Shown here: piece after piece, positions 9,909 to 20,098 of the stretch
Layout of the letters: each line of letters opens with the position of its first letter
Numbering within the stretch: the stretch's first letter is position 1
NCBI RefSeq assembly: GCF_900100175.1
Contig: NZ_FNEM01000002.1
Coordinates: 248,001 to 312,000, forward strand
Direction of reading: 5' to 3'
From: Ferrimonas sediminum
Lineage (GTDB): Bacteria; Pseudomonadota; Gammaproteobacteria; Enterobacterales; Shewanellaceae
DNA length: 64,000 nucleotides
Made by a program: the position numbers and the translations under genes
Notes under the pieces: generated by a model
The model's input: only the letters and a program-made list of their open reading frames with translations
Told to the model about the DNA's origin: nothing
Database searches by the model: none

Positions 9909-10067
9909 CCGATTGATAACTTAGATAAACAAAAGAGACGAATATGCTAACACAGCGGACTGTTCAGCCTTAGAACGAATTCCTGCTTTTATATACATTT
10001 CAACTCTGGTAAAATCCGCGCCCCAAACCATACTGGTTTCCGTTCTTTTACATTCAGGGGTATCGAT

Positions 10068-10871
10068 ATGCATCCGATGCTAAACATCGCCGTACGCGCA
10101 GCGCGTGCCGGCGGCAAGGTCATTGCTCACGCCTTTGCCGAGCAAGACAAGATTGAAGCAGAAATGAAAGGCGAAAACGATTTCGTGACCAACGTAGATC
10201 GTGACGCAGAAGCGGCCATCATCGCCACCATTCACAAATCCTACCCACACCACACCGTCATCGGTGAAGAGTGCGGTACGGTTCGTGGTGATCATGATGA
10301 GTTTCAATGGATTATCGATCCCCTGGATGGCACCACCAACTTCGTCAAAGGCATTCCGCACTTTGCCGTCTCCATCGCCCTGCAGATCAAAGGCCGCATC
10401 GAGCATGCCGTGGTCTTCGATCCGATCCGCAATGAACTGTTCAGCGCCTCCCGTGGCGCCGGCGCTCAGTTGAATGGCTATCGCATCCGTACCAGTGCTG
10501 CCCGCAGCCTGCGTGGCACCGTGATCGAAACCGGCTTCCCGTTCAAGGCTCGCCAGCATACTGAAAGCTACATGAACATCTTTGCCGATGTGTTTGCCGA
10601 AGTCGCCGATCTGCGTCGTGCCGGCTCTGCCGCTCTGGATCTGGCCTATGTGGCCGCCGGCCGTGCCGACGGCTTCTTCGAAATCGGCCTTAAGCCCTGG
10701 GACATCGCCGCCGGCGACCTGTTGGTAAAAGAAGCCGGCGGTCTGGTCAGCGACTTTACCGGTGGCCACGGCTACATGAAGAGTGGCAACATCGTTGCCG
10801 GCGCTCCCAAGGTCACCGCTGGCCTGCTGAGCACCATGCGCCCTCACTTGAATGAGGCGCTGAAACGCTAA
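10068..10871 (+). CDS. suhB: Inositol-1-monophosphatase family protein SuhB
   Basis: Mg2+-dependent phosphatase (267 aa); in enterics SuhB also joins the rRNA antitermination complex. The metal-binding motifs are clear: GEECG and WIIDPLDGTTNFVKG in the middle, and KPWDIAAGDLLVKEAGG near the C-terminus. Transcribed divergently from trmJ. An AT-rich stretch with TAAAAT around 10010 is a plausible -10 element. Confidence 0.95.
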   Translation: MHPMLNIAVRAARAGGKVIAHAFAEQDKIEAEMKGENDFVTNVDRDAEAAIIATIHKSYPHHTVIGEECGTVRGDHDEFQWIIDPLDGTTNFVKGIPHFAVSIALQIKGRIEHAVVFDPIRNELFSASRGAGAQLNGYRIRTSAARSLRGTVIETGFPFKARQHTESYMNIFADVFAEVADLRRAGSAALDLAYVAAGRADGFFEIGLKPWDIAAGDLLVKEAGGLVSDFTGGHGYMKSGNIVAGAPKVTAGLLSTMRPHLNEALKR

Positions 10872-10892
10872 CGCGTGTTCGGAACCAGAGAA

Positions 10893-10918
10893 ATGGGAGC
10901 TTAGGCTCCTATTTTTTT
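10893..10918 (+). terminator. Terminator of suhB
   Basis: ATGGGAGC/GCTCCTAT stem with a 4-base loop followed by a run of seven T, starting about 20 bases after the suhB stop. Confidence 0.85.
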
Positions 10919-11213
10919 ACCTTTTCCCCGTCAAATCGCGACTGCACCTTCACATTTTTTGTTTTTTTATTCACTTATATCAGCAACTTATAATAAAAGT
11001 TCAGCAAACCATTCTGAGGCATAACCCACAAAGATGAAAATTAACTGCACAGATGAGAACGAATTACATCCACTCGGTATTGTGATTTCGATTCACCCGT
11101 GGCAGTAATGGCAGGCTGATGTTCATCTATGACATTTTTATCACAATGTCAGATTTACTATTGCATTATCATTCAACCCAACTAATATACGCATATCCGA
11201 ATACGAGGTACCC
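10919..11213 (+). other. AT-rich non-coding stretch before arsR
   Basis: No convincing gene in about 300 bp. The composition is visibly more AT-rich than the neighbours. A 24-codon open frame at 11034-11108 lacks a ribosome-binding site and family features and is not called. The arsR promoter and ArsR operator should lie near the 3' end; ATACGCATATCCGAATACG at 11187-11205 is suggestive but not a clean inverted repeat. Confidence 0.5.
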
Positions 11214-11558
11214 GTGGACCCACACCAATTTTTTAAACTGCTGAGCGATGAAACCCGCTTACGCTGCGTACTGCTCCTGGCCCGCCAGGGTGAGTTGTGC
11301 GTCTGCGAACTGGTTGCCGCGACGGAGGAGAGTCAACCCAAGATCTCCCGTCACCTGGCTACCCTACGCAGCAACGGTCTGCTGAAAGATCGTCGTCAGG
11401 GGCAGTGGGTGTTTTATTCCGTCTGCCAGGATCACCCGGGCTGGCTCAGGAACATCGTCGATGCACTGGGGAACTCAAGCTGCCTGGCAGAAACCTATCA
11501 AGCCGACGTACAACGATTGAAACAGATGGGTGAACGACCGGAGCGATGCTGCTCCTAA
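11214..11558 (+). CDS. arsR: ArsR-family arsenic-responsive repressor
   Basis: Winged-helix repressor (114 aa, GTG start) that releases DNA on binding As(III). The classical metalloid site ELCVCEL is present at the start of the recognition region, followed by the HTH segment [33 protein letters not shown] further Cys pair (ERCCS) ends the protein. It heads an operon with gapdh (14-bp gap) and arsJ and probably controls it. Confidence 0.93.
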   Translation: MDPHQFFKLLSDETRLRCVLLLARQGELCVCELVAATEESQPKISRHLATLRSNGLLKDRRQGQWVFYSVCQDHPGWLRNIVDALGNSSCLAETYQADVQRLKQMGERPERCCS

Positions 11559-11571
11559 CCATAGAGAGACA

Positions 11572-12576
11572 ATGATGATCCGAATTGGCATAAACGGGTT
11601 TGGCCGCATGGGCCGACTGACACTGCGCACCGCACTGCAACGCCGGATGCCGGTACAAATCGTGCACGTCAATGATCCTGCCGCTGACGCCGCCACCATG
11701 GCGCACCTGCTGGAATTTGACTCAGTACACGGCCACTGGGACGCCCAGATTCAGGCCTCGGATCACACCATCACCGCACAGGGGCAAACCTTCAGCTACA
11801 GCAGCCACAGTGCCATCGAAGATGTCGACTGGTCCGGCTGTGATCTGGTAATTGAAGCCAGTGGCAAGTTTAAAACTCGGGACCAGCTGGATCGCTACCT
11901 GGCCCAGGGCGTCAAGCGGGTGGTAGTGACCGCACCGGTGAAAGACCCGACGGTGCTGAATGTGGTGGTGGGCGTCAACGACCAACTGTTCGACCCTCAG
12001 GTACACTCCATCGTCACCGCCGCCTCCTGCACCACCAATTGCCTGGCGCCTGTGGTCAAGGTGATTCATGAGCAACTGGGTATCGAGCGTGGCAGCATCA
12101 CCACCATCCACGACATCACCAACACCCAGTCCATTCTGGATCAGCCGCATAAGGATCTGCGCCGGGCCCGGGCCAGTGGTCAAAACCTGATCCCCACCAC
12201 CACAGGCTCCGCCAAGGCAATTACCCAGATTTTCCCTGAGCTGACCGGCAAACTGAATGGCCACGCCATTCGGGTGCCCCTGGCCAACGCTTCAATCACT
12301 GATTGCGTGTTTGAGGTCACCCGTGACACAGATGCCGATGAGGTCAATGCCCTGCTAAAACAGGCCGCCGAAGGCGAACTGGCTGGCGTACTGGGCTTTG
12401 AAACCCGCCCCCTGGTCTCCGTCGACTACAAAACCGATGCCCGCTCCAGCATCGTCGACGCCCCCTCCACCATGGTGGTCGACAATCGCATGGTGAAGAT
12501 CTACGCCTGGTACGACAATGAATGGGGCTATGTGAACCGCACCATCGAACTGGTGGTTAAGGTGGGCCAGGCCTGA
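11572..12576 (+). CDS. Arsenate-detoxification glyceraldehyde-3-phosphate dehydrogenase
   Basis: In ars operons this GAPDH uses arsenate in place of phosphate to make 1-arseno-3-phosphoglycerate, which ArsJ exports. The protein (334 aa) starts with the NAD-binding [15 protein letters not shown], and the catalytic cysteine (C153) lies in [12 protein letters not shown]. Two tandem ATG codons (11572, 11575) are both possible starts; the frame is open to 11530 but that would overlap arsR. The stop overlaps the arsJ start as TGATG. The role is inferred from the arsR/arsJ context; the enzyme family itself is certain. Confidence 0.93.
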   Translation: MMIRIGINGFGRMGRLTLRTALQRRMPVQIVHVNDPAADAATMAHLLEFDSVHGHWDAQIQASDHTITAQGQTFSYSSHSAIEDVDWSGCDLVIEASGKFKTRDQLDRYLAQGVKRVVVTAPVKDPTVLNVVVGVNDQLFDPQVHSIVTAASCTTNCLAPVVKVIHEQLGIERGSITTIHDITNTQSILDQPHKDLRRARASGQNLIPTTTGSAKAITQIFPELTGKLNGHAIRVPLANASITDCVFEVTRDTDADEVNALLKQAAEGELAGVLGFETRPLVSVDYKTDARSSIVDAPSTMVVDNRMVKIYAWYDNEWGYVNRTIELVVKVGQA

Positions 12577-13775
12577 TGCCAGCCGCAGTGCGGCAGTACC
12601 TGTTGATCACTGCCAACTACTGGGCCTTTACCCTCACCGACGGTGCCTTGCGCATGCTGGTGGTGCTGTACTTCTATCAATTGGGGTACACCGGTTTTGC
12701 CCTGGCATCGCTATTTCTGTTCTACGAAATTTTTGGCATCGTCACCAACCTGGCTGGTGGTTATCTGGGGGCTCGCCTAGGGCTGAACCGCACCATGCAG
12801 ATTGGTATGGTGCTGCAGGTCGGTGCCCTGGGGATGCTGGCCGTCCCCGAGCCACAACTGAGCCTGCTGTGGGTAATGGCAGCCCAGGGGCTCTCCGGCA
12901 TCGCTAAAGATCTCAACAAGATGAGTGCCAAGAGTGGCGTCAAAATTCTGCTGCCCCAGCAGCAGGGGCGACTGTACCACTACGTCGCCCTGCTGACCGG
13001 ATCCAAGAACGCCCTCAAGGGAGTCGGTTTCTTCCTGGGCGGGCTGCTGCTGTCGCTGCTGGGATTCCAGCACGCGGTGCTGGCCATGGCCATCGCGCTG
13101 CTGCTGGTGATGCTCCTCACTCAGATGGGCCTGACCCAGGAACTGGGCAGGAGCAAAGCCAAACCCAAATTCAGCCAGCTGTTTGCCAACAGCCGCGCCA
13201 TCAATGTGCTCTCCGCCGCCCGGCTGTTTCTGTTTGGCGCCCGGGATGTCTGGTTTGTCATCGCCCTGCCGGTGTTTATGGCGGCGGAGCTGGACTGGAG
13301 CCAGCGCAGTATTGGCGCCTTTATGGCGGTGTGGATTATCGGCTACGGCGTGATTCAGGGTGTAGCGCCGCGGCTGACCGGCCGTCCCGCCGGGGCGCGG
13401 AGGCCTTGTCTGAGCTGGCTGGCCCCGCTGGCCCTATCACCGCTGCTGATCGTTCTGGGCCTGACTCAGCACTGGCCAGTGGCCGAGACCGTGGTGGCCG
13501 GACTGCTGCTGTTTGGGGCCCTGTTTGCCATCAACAGCTCCCTGCACTCCTACCTGATTCTGGCCCTGAGCCGCGAGGAGGGAGTGTCGCTGGACGTGGG
13601 GTTCTACTACATGGCCAATGCCAGCGGACGTCTGCTGGGCACCCTGCTCTCCGGCGCCCTGTATCAACTGGGCGGACTGCTTCCCTGCCTGCTGGTATCC
13701 AGCCTGATGCTGATCCTGGCCTGGCTCATCAGCCTGATGTTGCCAGCCACCCTACCCGGCGGGCGCAACGCCTAA
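12576..13775 (+). CDS. arsJ: Organoarsenical (1-arseno-3-phosphoglycerate) exporter ArsJ
   Basis: Major-facilitator protein (399 aa) with about 12 hydrophobic segments. It starts [33 protein letters not shown] and has the loop GLSGIAKDLNKMSAKSGVK, both typical of ArsJ. It is translationally coupled to the GAPDH gene. The exported ester breaks down outside the cell, giving net arsenate efflux without arsenate reductase. No arsC, arsB or acr3 is present in the window. Confidence 0.92.
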   Translation: MPAAVRQYLLITANYWAFTLTDGALRMLVVLYFYQLGYTGFALASLFLFYEIFGIVTNLAGGYLGARLGLNRTMQIGMVLQVGALGMLAVPEPQLSLLWVMAAQGLSGIAKDLNKMSAKSGVKILLPQQQGRLYHYVALLTGSKNALKGVGFFLGGLLLSLLGFQHAVLAMAIALLLVMLLTQMGLTQELGRSKAKPKFSQLFANSRAINVLSAARLFLFGARDVWFVIALPVFMAAELDWSQRSIGAFMAVWIIGYGVIQGVAPRLTGRPAGARRPCLSWLAPLALSPLLIVLGLTQHWPVAETVVAGLLLFGALFAINSSLHSYLILALSREEGVSLDVGFYYMANASGRLLGTLLSGALYQLGGLLPCLLVSSLMLILAWLISLMLPATLPGGRNA

Positions 13776-14557
13776 CCACCGCCGCCTCGGCGACGGCGTT
13801 GCCATTTCAGGTACAACCACAGATAGGCGGTGGCGGCGGCGAAGGACACCAGGGTACCCCAGCCGACCCCCAGCGCCGGGTAGCTCACCGACACACTCAA
13901 TCCGTACACGATCAGGCTACCGACTCCAAAGGGATAGTGCTTGGCCAACACCATCACCGGACGGTTGCCATAAGCCAACTGCAACAGCAGCATCAACGGG
14001 AACAGGGTCACCGGAAACGCCGCCATCACCCCGGCCAGGCTCTGAGGTAACCAGTGCGCCAGTGCGGTGATACCGATGACGATCACCGCCGCCAGCAGCG
14101 CCCGGCCCCAGATCATCATCGGTCCCGGCTTGACCGCCACAAACTCCGGCTCTGCCACGTTGCGAGTGGCTCGAATCGACAGCAGGGCCACCGCCGTCGC
14201 CACCAGGGCACCGGCGGCCCCCAGTGGCGGCAGACTCTGAGCCAGCAGTGCCAGCACCACCAGGGCCAGCACCGCCACCCCCATCGGCCGCCAGCTTTTC
14301 GGCTCACAGCCGGTGGCGGTCAGGGTGTACACCAGGCAGTAACCGGTGGTGGCCGCCAGCCCCAGCAAACCGTACAGGGCGGCATCCGCGGCGTAGTCGG
14401 CGCCGTGTTCGATGCCATAAAAGAACAGCACAATCGCGGTTCCCAAGGGGTAACCGGACAGCACACCGGCCAGCCTGGGACCGGTGCGTTCGGCGATCCA
14501 CGCCAACCCCACCACAGCCACCACGGCAGCGATTATTTTTGCTATTAACAACATCAT
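13772..14557 (-). CDS. Inner-membrane protein of unknown function
   Basis: About 261 residues with roughly eight strongly hydrophobic segments, beginning MMLLIAKIIAAVVAVVGLAWIAER and ending with a basic, glycine-rich tail (KWQRRRRGGGG). The open frame extends to 14665, but the extra residues are not membrane-like and the tandem ATG at 14552-14557 is a better start. Conserved-looking features are GPRLAGVLSGYPLGTA and a second SLAGVMAAFPVTLFP, which look like an internal duplication with inverted topology, as in small transporters. The gene converges on arsJ with a 4-bp overlap of stops and is divergent from psiE. I do not recognise the family; the place next to arsJ and psiE allows but does not prove a link to oxyanions. 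Confidence 0.72.
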   Translation of the reverse strand: MMLLIAKIIAAVVAVVGLAWIAERTGPRLAGVLSGYPLGTAIVLFFYGIEHGADYAADAALYGLLGLAATTGYCLVYTLTATGCEPKSWRPMGVAVLALVVLALLAQSLPPLGAAGALVATAVALLSIRATRNVAEPEFVAVKPGPMMIWGRALLAAVIVIGITALAHWLPQSLAGVMAAFPVTLFPLMLLLQLAYGNRPVMVLAKHYPFGVGSLIVYGLSVSVSYPALGVGWGTLVSFAAATAYLWLYLKWQRRRRGGGG

Positions 14558-14638
14558 CTTAACGTCTACTTCTGAATGAACGGGCGGGCTGGAAAGGCGC
14601 CTAGCATAGCAGCTAGGAGGAGGATGCCAAACCCCAGC

Positions 14639-14655
14639 CGTGAGACAGATCACAT
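14639..14655 (+). promoter_or_regulatory. CRP-like site upstream of psiE
   Basis: CGTGAGACAGATCACAT matches the cAMP-CRP consensus (TGTGA-N6-TCACA) at nine of ten core positions. It is about 75 bp before the psiE start. In E. coli psiE is known to be under CRP and PhoB control, which supports the reading; I could not find a clear Pho box. Confidence 0.6.
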
Positions 14656-14726
14656 TGATTGGCATGGAGATTTATTTATGGAAGGATACACTGTAGGGAA
14701 CGCACTTAATCTGGGACCGACCCACC

Positions 14727-15137
14727 ATGCATCAGCTTTATAAACGCTTCGGCCTGCCCACCATCAGCCTGTTTGAACACGCTATCCTGATCATCATCAC
14801 CATCGCCACCCTGGTGGCCATCGGTCAGGAGATCGTCACCATGATCAACAATCGCCACGTGGCCCTGGCGGATCTGCTGCTGCTGTTCATCTATCTGGAG
14901 GTACTGGCCATGGTGGCCGGCTACGCCGCCGAAGGCCACCTACCGGTTCGCATGCCGATCTACATCGCCATCGTCGCCCTGGCCCGCTATCTGATTCTCG
15001 ATATGAAAGCGATGGATGACTGGCGGGTACTCACGGCCTCGGCCTCGGCGCTGATGCTGGCCGCCACCGTAGTGGTGATAAAGTTTGGCCAAACCTACTT
15101 CAGTGGTGAGAACAACGAATCCCGAGCGCCCAAATAG
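14727..15137 (+). CDS. psiE: Phosphate-starvation-inducible membrane protein PsiE
   Basis: Small inner-membrane protein (136 aa) with four predicted membrane segments. MINNRHVALADLLLLFIYLEVLAMVAGY, cytosolic PVRMPIYIAIVALARYLIL and the KAMDDWRVL stretch are hallmarks of PsiE. Biochemical function is unknown; it is induced by phosphate starvation in E. coli. It lies downstream of the arsenate operon and an unknown membrane gene, and converges on yecH. Confidence 0.9.
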   Translation: MHQLYKRFGLPTISLFEHAILIIITIATLVAIGQEIVTMINNRHVALADLLLLFIYLEVLAMVAGYAAEGHLPVRMPIYIAIVALARYLILDMKAMDDWRVLTASASALMLAATVVVIKFGQTYFSGENNESRAPK

Positions 15138-15138
15138 C

Positions 15139-15166
15139 AAAAAGGAGGCTCACGCCTCCTTTTTTA
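15139..15166. terminator. Bidirectional terminator between psiE and yecH
   Basis: AAAAAGGAGGC/GCCTCCTTTTTT stem with a TCAC loop, with T-runs on both strands, between convergent genes. Confidence 0.85.
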
Positions 15167-15181
15167 TTGCTGCAGCCCGCC

Positions 15182-15424
15182 TTAGTGGCTGCACATGTTG
15201 CCACGGTTCAGGGCGTAGCCTTCACCCTCGGTGGCAATCTTCTCCATCTTTACAAAGAAAGTCAGAATCTGTTCAATACTTTGATCTGACAGGCGGCAGG
15301 TATGAAAACGAGCCTCGGCACCGAACTGGTTGACGGCCAGATCTTCGATCTGAGGCAGGGTTAACGGCTTATCCTGTTCGCCAATAAGGTTGAGAAGTTC
15401 GTGTGCATGGATAGACTCGGTCAT
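15182..15424 (-). CDS. yecH: YecH-family putative metal-binding protein
   Basis: An 80-aa protein matching the YecH/DUF2492 pattern: an early HAHELLNLI segment, ARFHTCR in the middle and a C-terminal NMCSH. The conserved His and Cys residues (HxHE, FHTC, C-x-H) suggest metal binding. Function is unknown. It stands alone between psiE and btsS. Confidence 0.85.
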   Translation of the reverse strand: MTESIHAHELLNLIGEQDKPLTLPQIEDLAVNQFGAEARFHTCRLSDQSIEQILTFFVKMEKIATEGEGYALNRGNMCSH

Positions 15425-15516
15425 GTGGATTCTCCTAAATTTTAAGATTCATATTATATACACCTTTGCCAAATGAACTTTGATCTAACCCCAATTTCGA
15501 TGCAATTGAGACAAGC

Positions 15517-17206
<1,690 letters not shown>

Positions 17207-17214
<8 letters not shown>

Positions 17215-17920
17215 AACCCTGTTGATTGACGACGAACCCCTGGCCCGGGAAGAACTTGCCAGCCTGCTGGCCCCCTTTGACGACATCGTCATCGCCGCCC
17301 AGTGCAGCAACGCCATCGAGGGCATTGCCGCCATTCATAAGCACAAGCCGGATCTGGTGTTTCTGGACATCGCCATGCCGCGAATCTCCGGCATGGAGAT
17401 GCTGGCGATGCTGGATCCGGACACTCAGCCCAAGGTGGTGTTCGTCACCGCCTACGACGAATACGCCGTCAAGGCCTTTGAGAATAACGCCTTTGACTAT
17501 CTGCTTAAGCCCATTGAAGTGCCGCGGCTGGCGACCTGCATCGAGCGCATCCGTAAGGCCCACACCCCTCAGGATCTCAGTGCCATCACGCCCCAGGCTC
17601 TGTCTCTGGTGCCCTGCTATTCAGGCAACGTCCTCAAGGTCCTGAAGGTGGATGATGTGGAGTACGCTTACTCGGATCTGGGCGGCGTGCACGTGGCCAC
17701 CGACGCCGAGGTGATCCACACCCAACTGACCCTCAAGGTGCTGGAAAGCCGAACGCCACTGCTGCGCTGCCACCGCCAGTACCTGATCAACCCCGCCGCC
17801 ATTGCCGAGATCGAGGTACAGGATGGTGGTAACGCGGAAATCATCACCCGCGGCGGTCAAACCCTGCCGGTGAGCCGCCGTTACCTGAAGGCGCTGAAAC
17901 AGACCCTCGGATTTTATTAA
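17207..17920 (+). CDS. btsR: LytTR-family response regulator BtsR
   Basis: Response regulator (237 aa). The receiver domain has the acidic pair DDE (8-10), phosphoacceptor D54 in LVFLDIAMP and the lysine in YLLKPIEV; the C-terminal LytTR DNA-binding domain includes LLRCHRQYLINPAAI and LPVSRRYLKALKQ. In E. coli BtsR activates the pyruvate transporter gene btsT; here a transporter of that family lies about 580 bp downstream with BtsR-like direct repeats in front of it. Confidence 0.93.
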
Positions 17921-18010
17921 TTGTGATTTATTAGGCACCTTTGCGATCCAGTCACTACACTTATCTTACTTTTACGATGATAAAACTGACTGGCAACTGA
18001 GGTGTCTGGT

Positions 18011-18304
18011 ATGTCCCTAACCAAATCCGAGCTGACACAGAATTTGATCACCACGTTAAACCTATCCACTAACGACGCCAAGAATCTGGTAGACGCCTTT
18101 TTCGAAGAGATTCGCCAGTCTCTGGAAAACGGGGTCGAAGTGAAACTCAGTGGCTTTGGCGTGTTTCACCTGAGAGACAAGAGCCCTCGTCCGGGCCGCA
18201 ACCCCAAGACCGGTGAGGAACACGAAATTTCCGGCCGACGAGTGGTGACCTTCGCCGCCGGTGGCAAGCTCAAGGGACGTGTGGCAACCCTCAAGCCAGA
18301 GTAA
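18011..18304 (+). CDS. IHF alpha-like DNA-bending protein
   Basis: A 97-aa HU/IHF-family protein. The DNA-binding arm [20 protein letters not shown] contains the intercalating proline region (RPGRNP), and [21 protein letters not shown] is nearly identical to the matching segment of E. coli IhfA; the N-terminal helices are more divergent. The ATG at 18011 is chosen over GTG at 18002 because TGAGG lies 8 bases upstream. Canonical ihfA follows pheT; here the gene stands alone between btsR and btsT, so it is either a paralogue or a relocated ihfA. Which one cannot be decided from this window. Confidence 0.88.
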   Translation: MSLTKSELTQNLITTLNLSTNDAKNLVDAFFEEIRQSLENGVEVKLSGFGVFHLRDKSPRPGRNPKTGEEHEISGRRVVTFAAGGKLKGRVATLKPE

Positions 18305-18338
18305 CCTTCAGGGCCACTTCCCGGGACGGATCTGGCCC

Positions 18339-18353
18339 TTGAACTCGATCACA
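18339..18353 (+). promoter_or_regulatory. Possible CRP half-site upstream of btsT
   Basis: TTGAACTCGATCACA has the N6 spacing and one perfect TCACA arm of a CRP site; the other arm is TTGA rather than GTGA. E. coli btsT is CRP-dependent. Weak on sequence alone. Confidence 0.3.
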
Positions 18354-18401
18354 GTTTCATTACAACTCAGTAAAGTCGATTTCCGGTCAGCGGCAATATC
18401 G

Positions 18402-18429
18402 ACCGCTTACCTCCCCAGATGACCGCTGA
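18402..18429 (+). promoter_or_regulatory. Direct repeats resembling BtsR-binding sites before btsT
   Basis: ACCGCTTA (18402-18409) and ACCGCTGA (18422-18429) are direct repeats with a 20-bp period, about two helical turns, as expected for a LytTR regulator. The E. coli BtsR motif as I recall it is a pair of ACC(G/A)CT(C/T)A repeats with similar spacing. A third copy in inverted orientation (GGTCAGCGG) lies at 18386-18394. They end about 70 bp before the transporter start. Confidence 0.55.
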
Positions 18430-18499
18430 CCCAATCCAACCACATTCGCGAAACCCAATTCATTAAAATGGTCCCACACTCATAGAGGGGATGATTGAG

Positions 18500-19948
18500 A
18501 TGACTTGGTTCTTACTTGCAGTAGGCCTGCTGATTGGCGGCTACTTTATCTACGGGGCATTTGTCGAAAAGGTGTTTGGCATCAACACCAACCGCAAAAC
18601 GCCCGCACTGACCCAAACCGACGGCGTCGACTATGTACCGATGTCGGAAAAGAAGGTTTACCTGATTCAACTATTGAACATCGCCGGTGTTGGCCCGATC
18701 TTCGGTCCCATTCTCGGTGCCATGTACGGCCCGGCCGCCATGGTGTGGATTGTCATCGGCTGTGTGTTTGCCGGTGCGGTGCACGACTATTTCTCCGGCA
18801 TGCTGTCGGTCCGCAACGGCGGAGCTTCGGTGCCCAACCTGGCCGGCCGCTATCTGGGTAAAAACGCCAAACACTTCATGAACATCTTCGCCATCATTCT
18901 GCTGGTGCTGGTGGGTGTGGTGTTTGTATCGGCACCCGCGGGTCTGATGGTTAAACTCAGCGGCTGGGACAAAACCATGCTGCTGGCCATCATCTTCGGT
19001 TACTACCTGATCGCTACCCTGGTACCGGTGGACAAGATCATCGGTCGACTCTACCCGCTGTTTGGTGCCCTGCTGGTATTCATGTCCGTAGGACTGACCG
19101 TGGCGCTGATGTTCTCCTCCGAGCACAGCATGCTGCCCGGCGTAACCGCCACCGATATCCTGACCAACCTGAACCCCGCGGACAAGCCGATTTGGCCAGC
19201 CCTGTTCATTACCATCGCCTGTGGTGCCATCTCCGGCTTCCACGCCACTCAGTCACCACTGATGGCCCGCTGCATGGAAAATGAAAAGAACGGCCGTTTC
19301 GTCTTCTACGGCGCCATGATTGGTGAAGGCGTCATCGCCCTGATCTGGTGTGCTCTGGCCCTGTCGTTCTTCCACGGCGTTGAAGGCCTGCAAGCGGCCC
19401 TGGCCGATGGTGGTCCGTCCAACGTGGTGTTTGAAGCCTCTACCGGCCTGCTGGGTGCTCTGGGTGGCGTGCTGGCTATCCTGGGTGTAGTGGTCCTGCC
19501 CATCACCTCAGGCGATACCGCTTTCCGCTCTGCCCGCTTGATTCTGGCCGAGTTCTTCAAGCTGCCTCAGGCGCAACTGCCTAAGCGACTGCTGATTGCC
19601 ATTCCACTGTTCGCCATCGGTGCCATCCTGACTCAGGTGGACTTCGGAGTTATCTGGCGCTACTTTGGCTTTGCCAACCAGACCACCGCCGTGATGATGC
19701 TGTGGACCGCTGCGGCCTACCTGGCCCGTGCCGACCGCCTGCACTGGATCTGCACCATTCCGGCCACCTTTATGACCACCGTGGTGATCACCTTTATCCT
19801 CAACAACGCCACTCTGGGATTCGGCCTGCCGATGACCGTTTCCACCGCCGCCGGCGTGGTTGCCGCCCTGGTTATTGCCGCCCTGGTGGTCAATGTGATT
19901 GGCAAGAAACCGCTGCCAGCGGACATCGAAACACTGGAATCCGCGTAA
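18500..19948 (+). CDS. btsT: CstA/BtsT-family pyruvate (peptide) transporter, short form
   Basis: Polytopic inner-membrane transporter (482 aa) with about 12-14 hydrophobic segments and CstA-family motifs: YLIQLLNIAGVGPIFGPILGAMYG, GAVHDYFSGMLSVRNGG and GDTAFRSARL. E. coli BtsT and CstA are about 700 residues; this is the short version known in many bacteria. The ATG at 18500 has AGAGGGG 9 bases upstream; an ATG at 18491 is directly abutted by that site and is rejected. Pyruvate as substrate is inferred from btsSR upstream and the BtsR-like repeats. Confidence 0.88.
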   Translation: MTWFLLAVGLLIGGYFIYGAFVEKVFGINTNRKTPALTQTDGVDYVPMSEKKVYLIQLLNIAGVGPIFGPILGAMYGPAAMVWIVIGCVFAGAVHDYFSGMLSVRNGGASVPNLAGRYLGKNAKHFMNIFAIILLVLVGVVFVSAPAGLMVKLSGWDKTMLLAIIFGYYLIATLVPVDKIIGRLYPLFGALLVFMSVGLTVALMFSSEHSMLPGVTATDILTNLNPADKPIWPALFITIACGAISGFHATQSPLMARCMENEKNGRFVFYGAMIGEGVIALIWCALALSFFHGVEGLQAALADGGPSNVVFEASTGLLGALGGVLAILGVVVLPITSGDTAFRSARLILAEFFKLPQAQLPKRLLIAIPLFAIGAILTQVDFGVIWRYFGFANQTTAVMMLWTAAAYLARADRLHWICTIPATFMTTVVITFILNNATLGFGLPMTVSTAAGVVAALVIAALVVNVIGKKPLPADIETLESA

Positions 19949-19974
19949 TCACCACCGGATAACCCACCGACATC

Positions 19975-19997
19975 AGGGCCCTTCGGGGCCCTTTTTT
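19975..19997 (+). terminator. Terminator of btsT
   Basis: GGGCCC/GGGCCC stem with a TTCG loop followed by TTTTTT, 27 bases after the stop codon. Confidence 0.88.
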
Positions 19998-20098
19998 GAT
20001 CCCGTCCCAAACGACACTACCATCACGGCGGCATCCCCCTTGCCTGACGATGCACAACTGGGTATGGTGAGCGCCCGCAAAGGCAACGAGCACTGACG

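Noticed and set aside
11034-11108. 24-codon frame upstream of arsR
   Set aside because: No ribosome-binding site and no recognisable peptide; length is expected by chance in AT-rich DNA.
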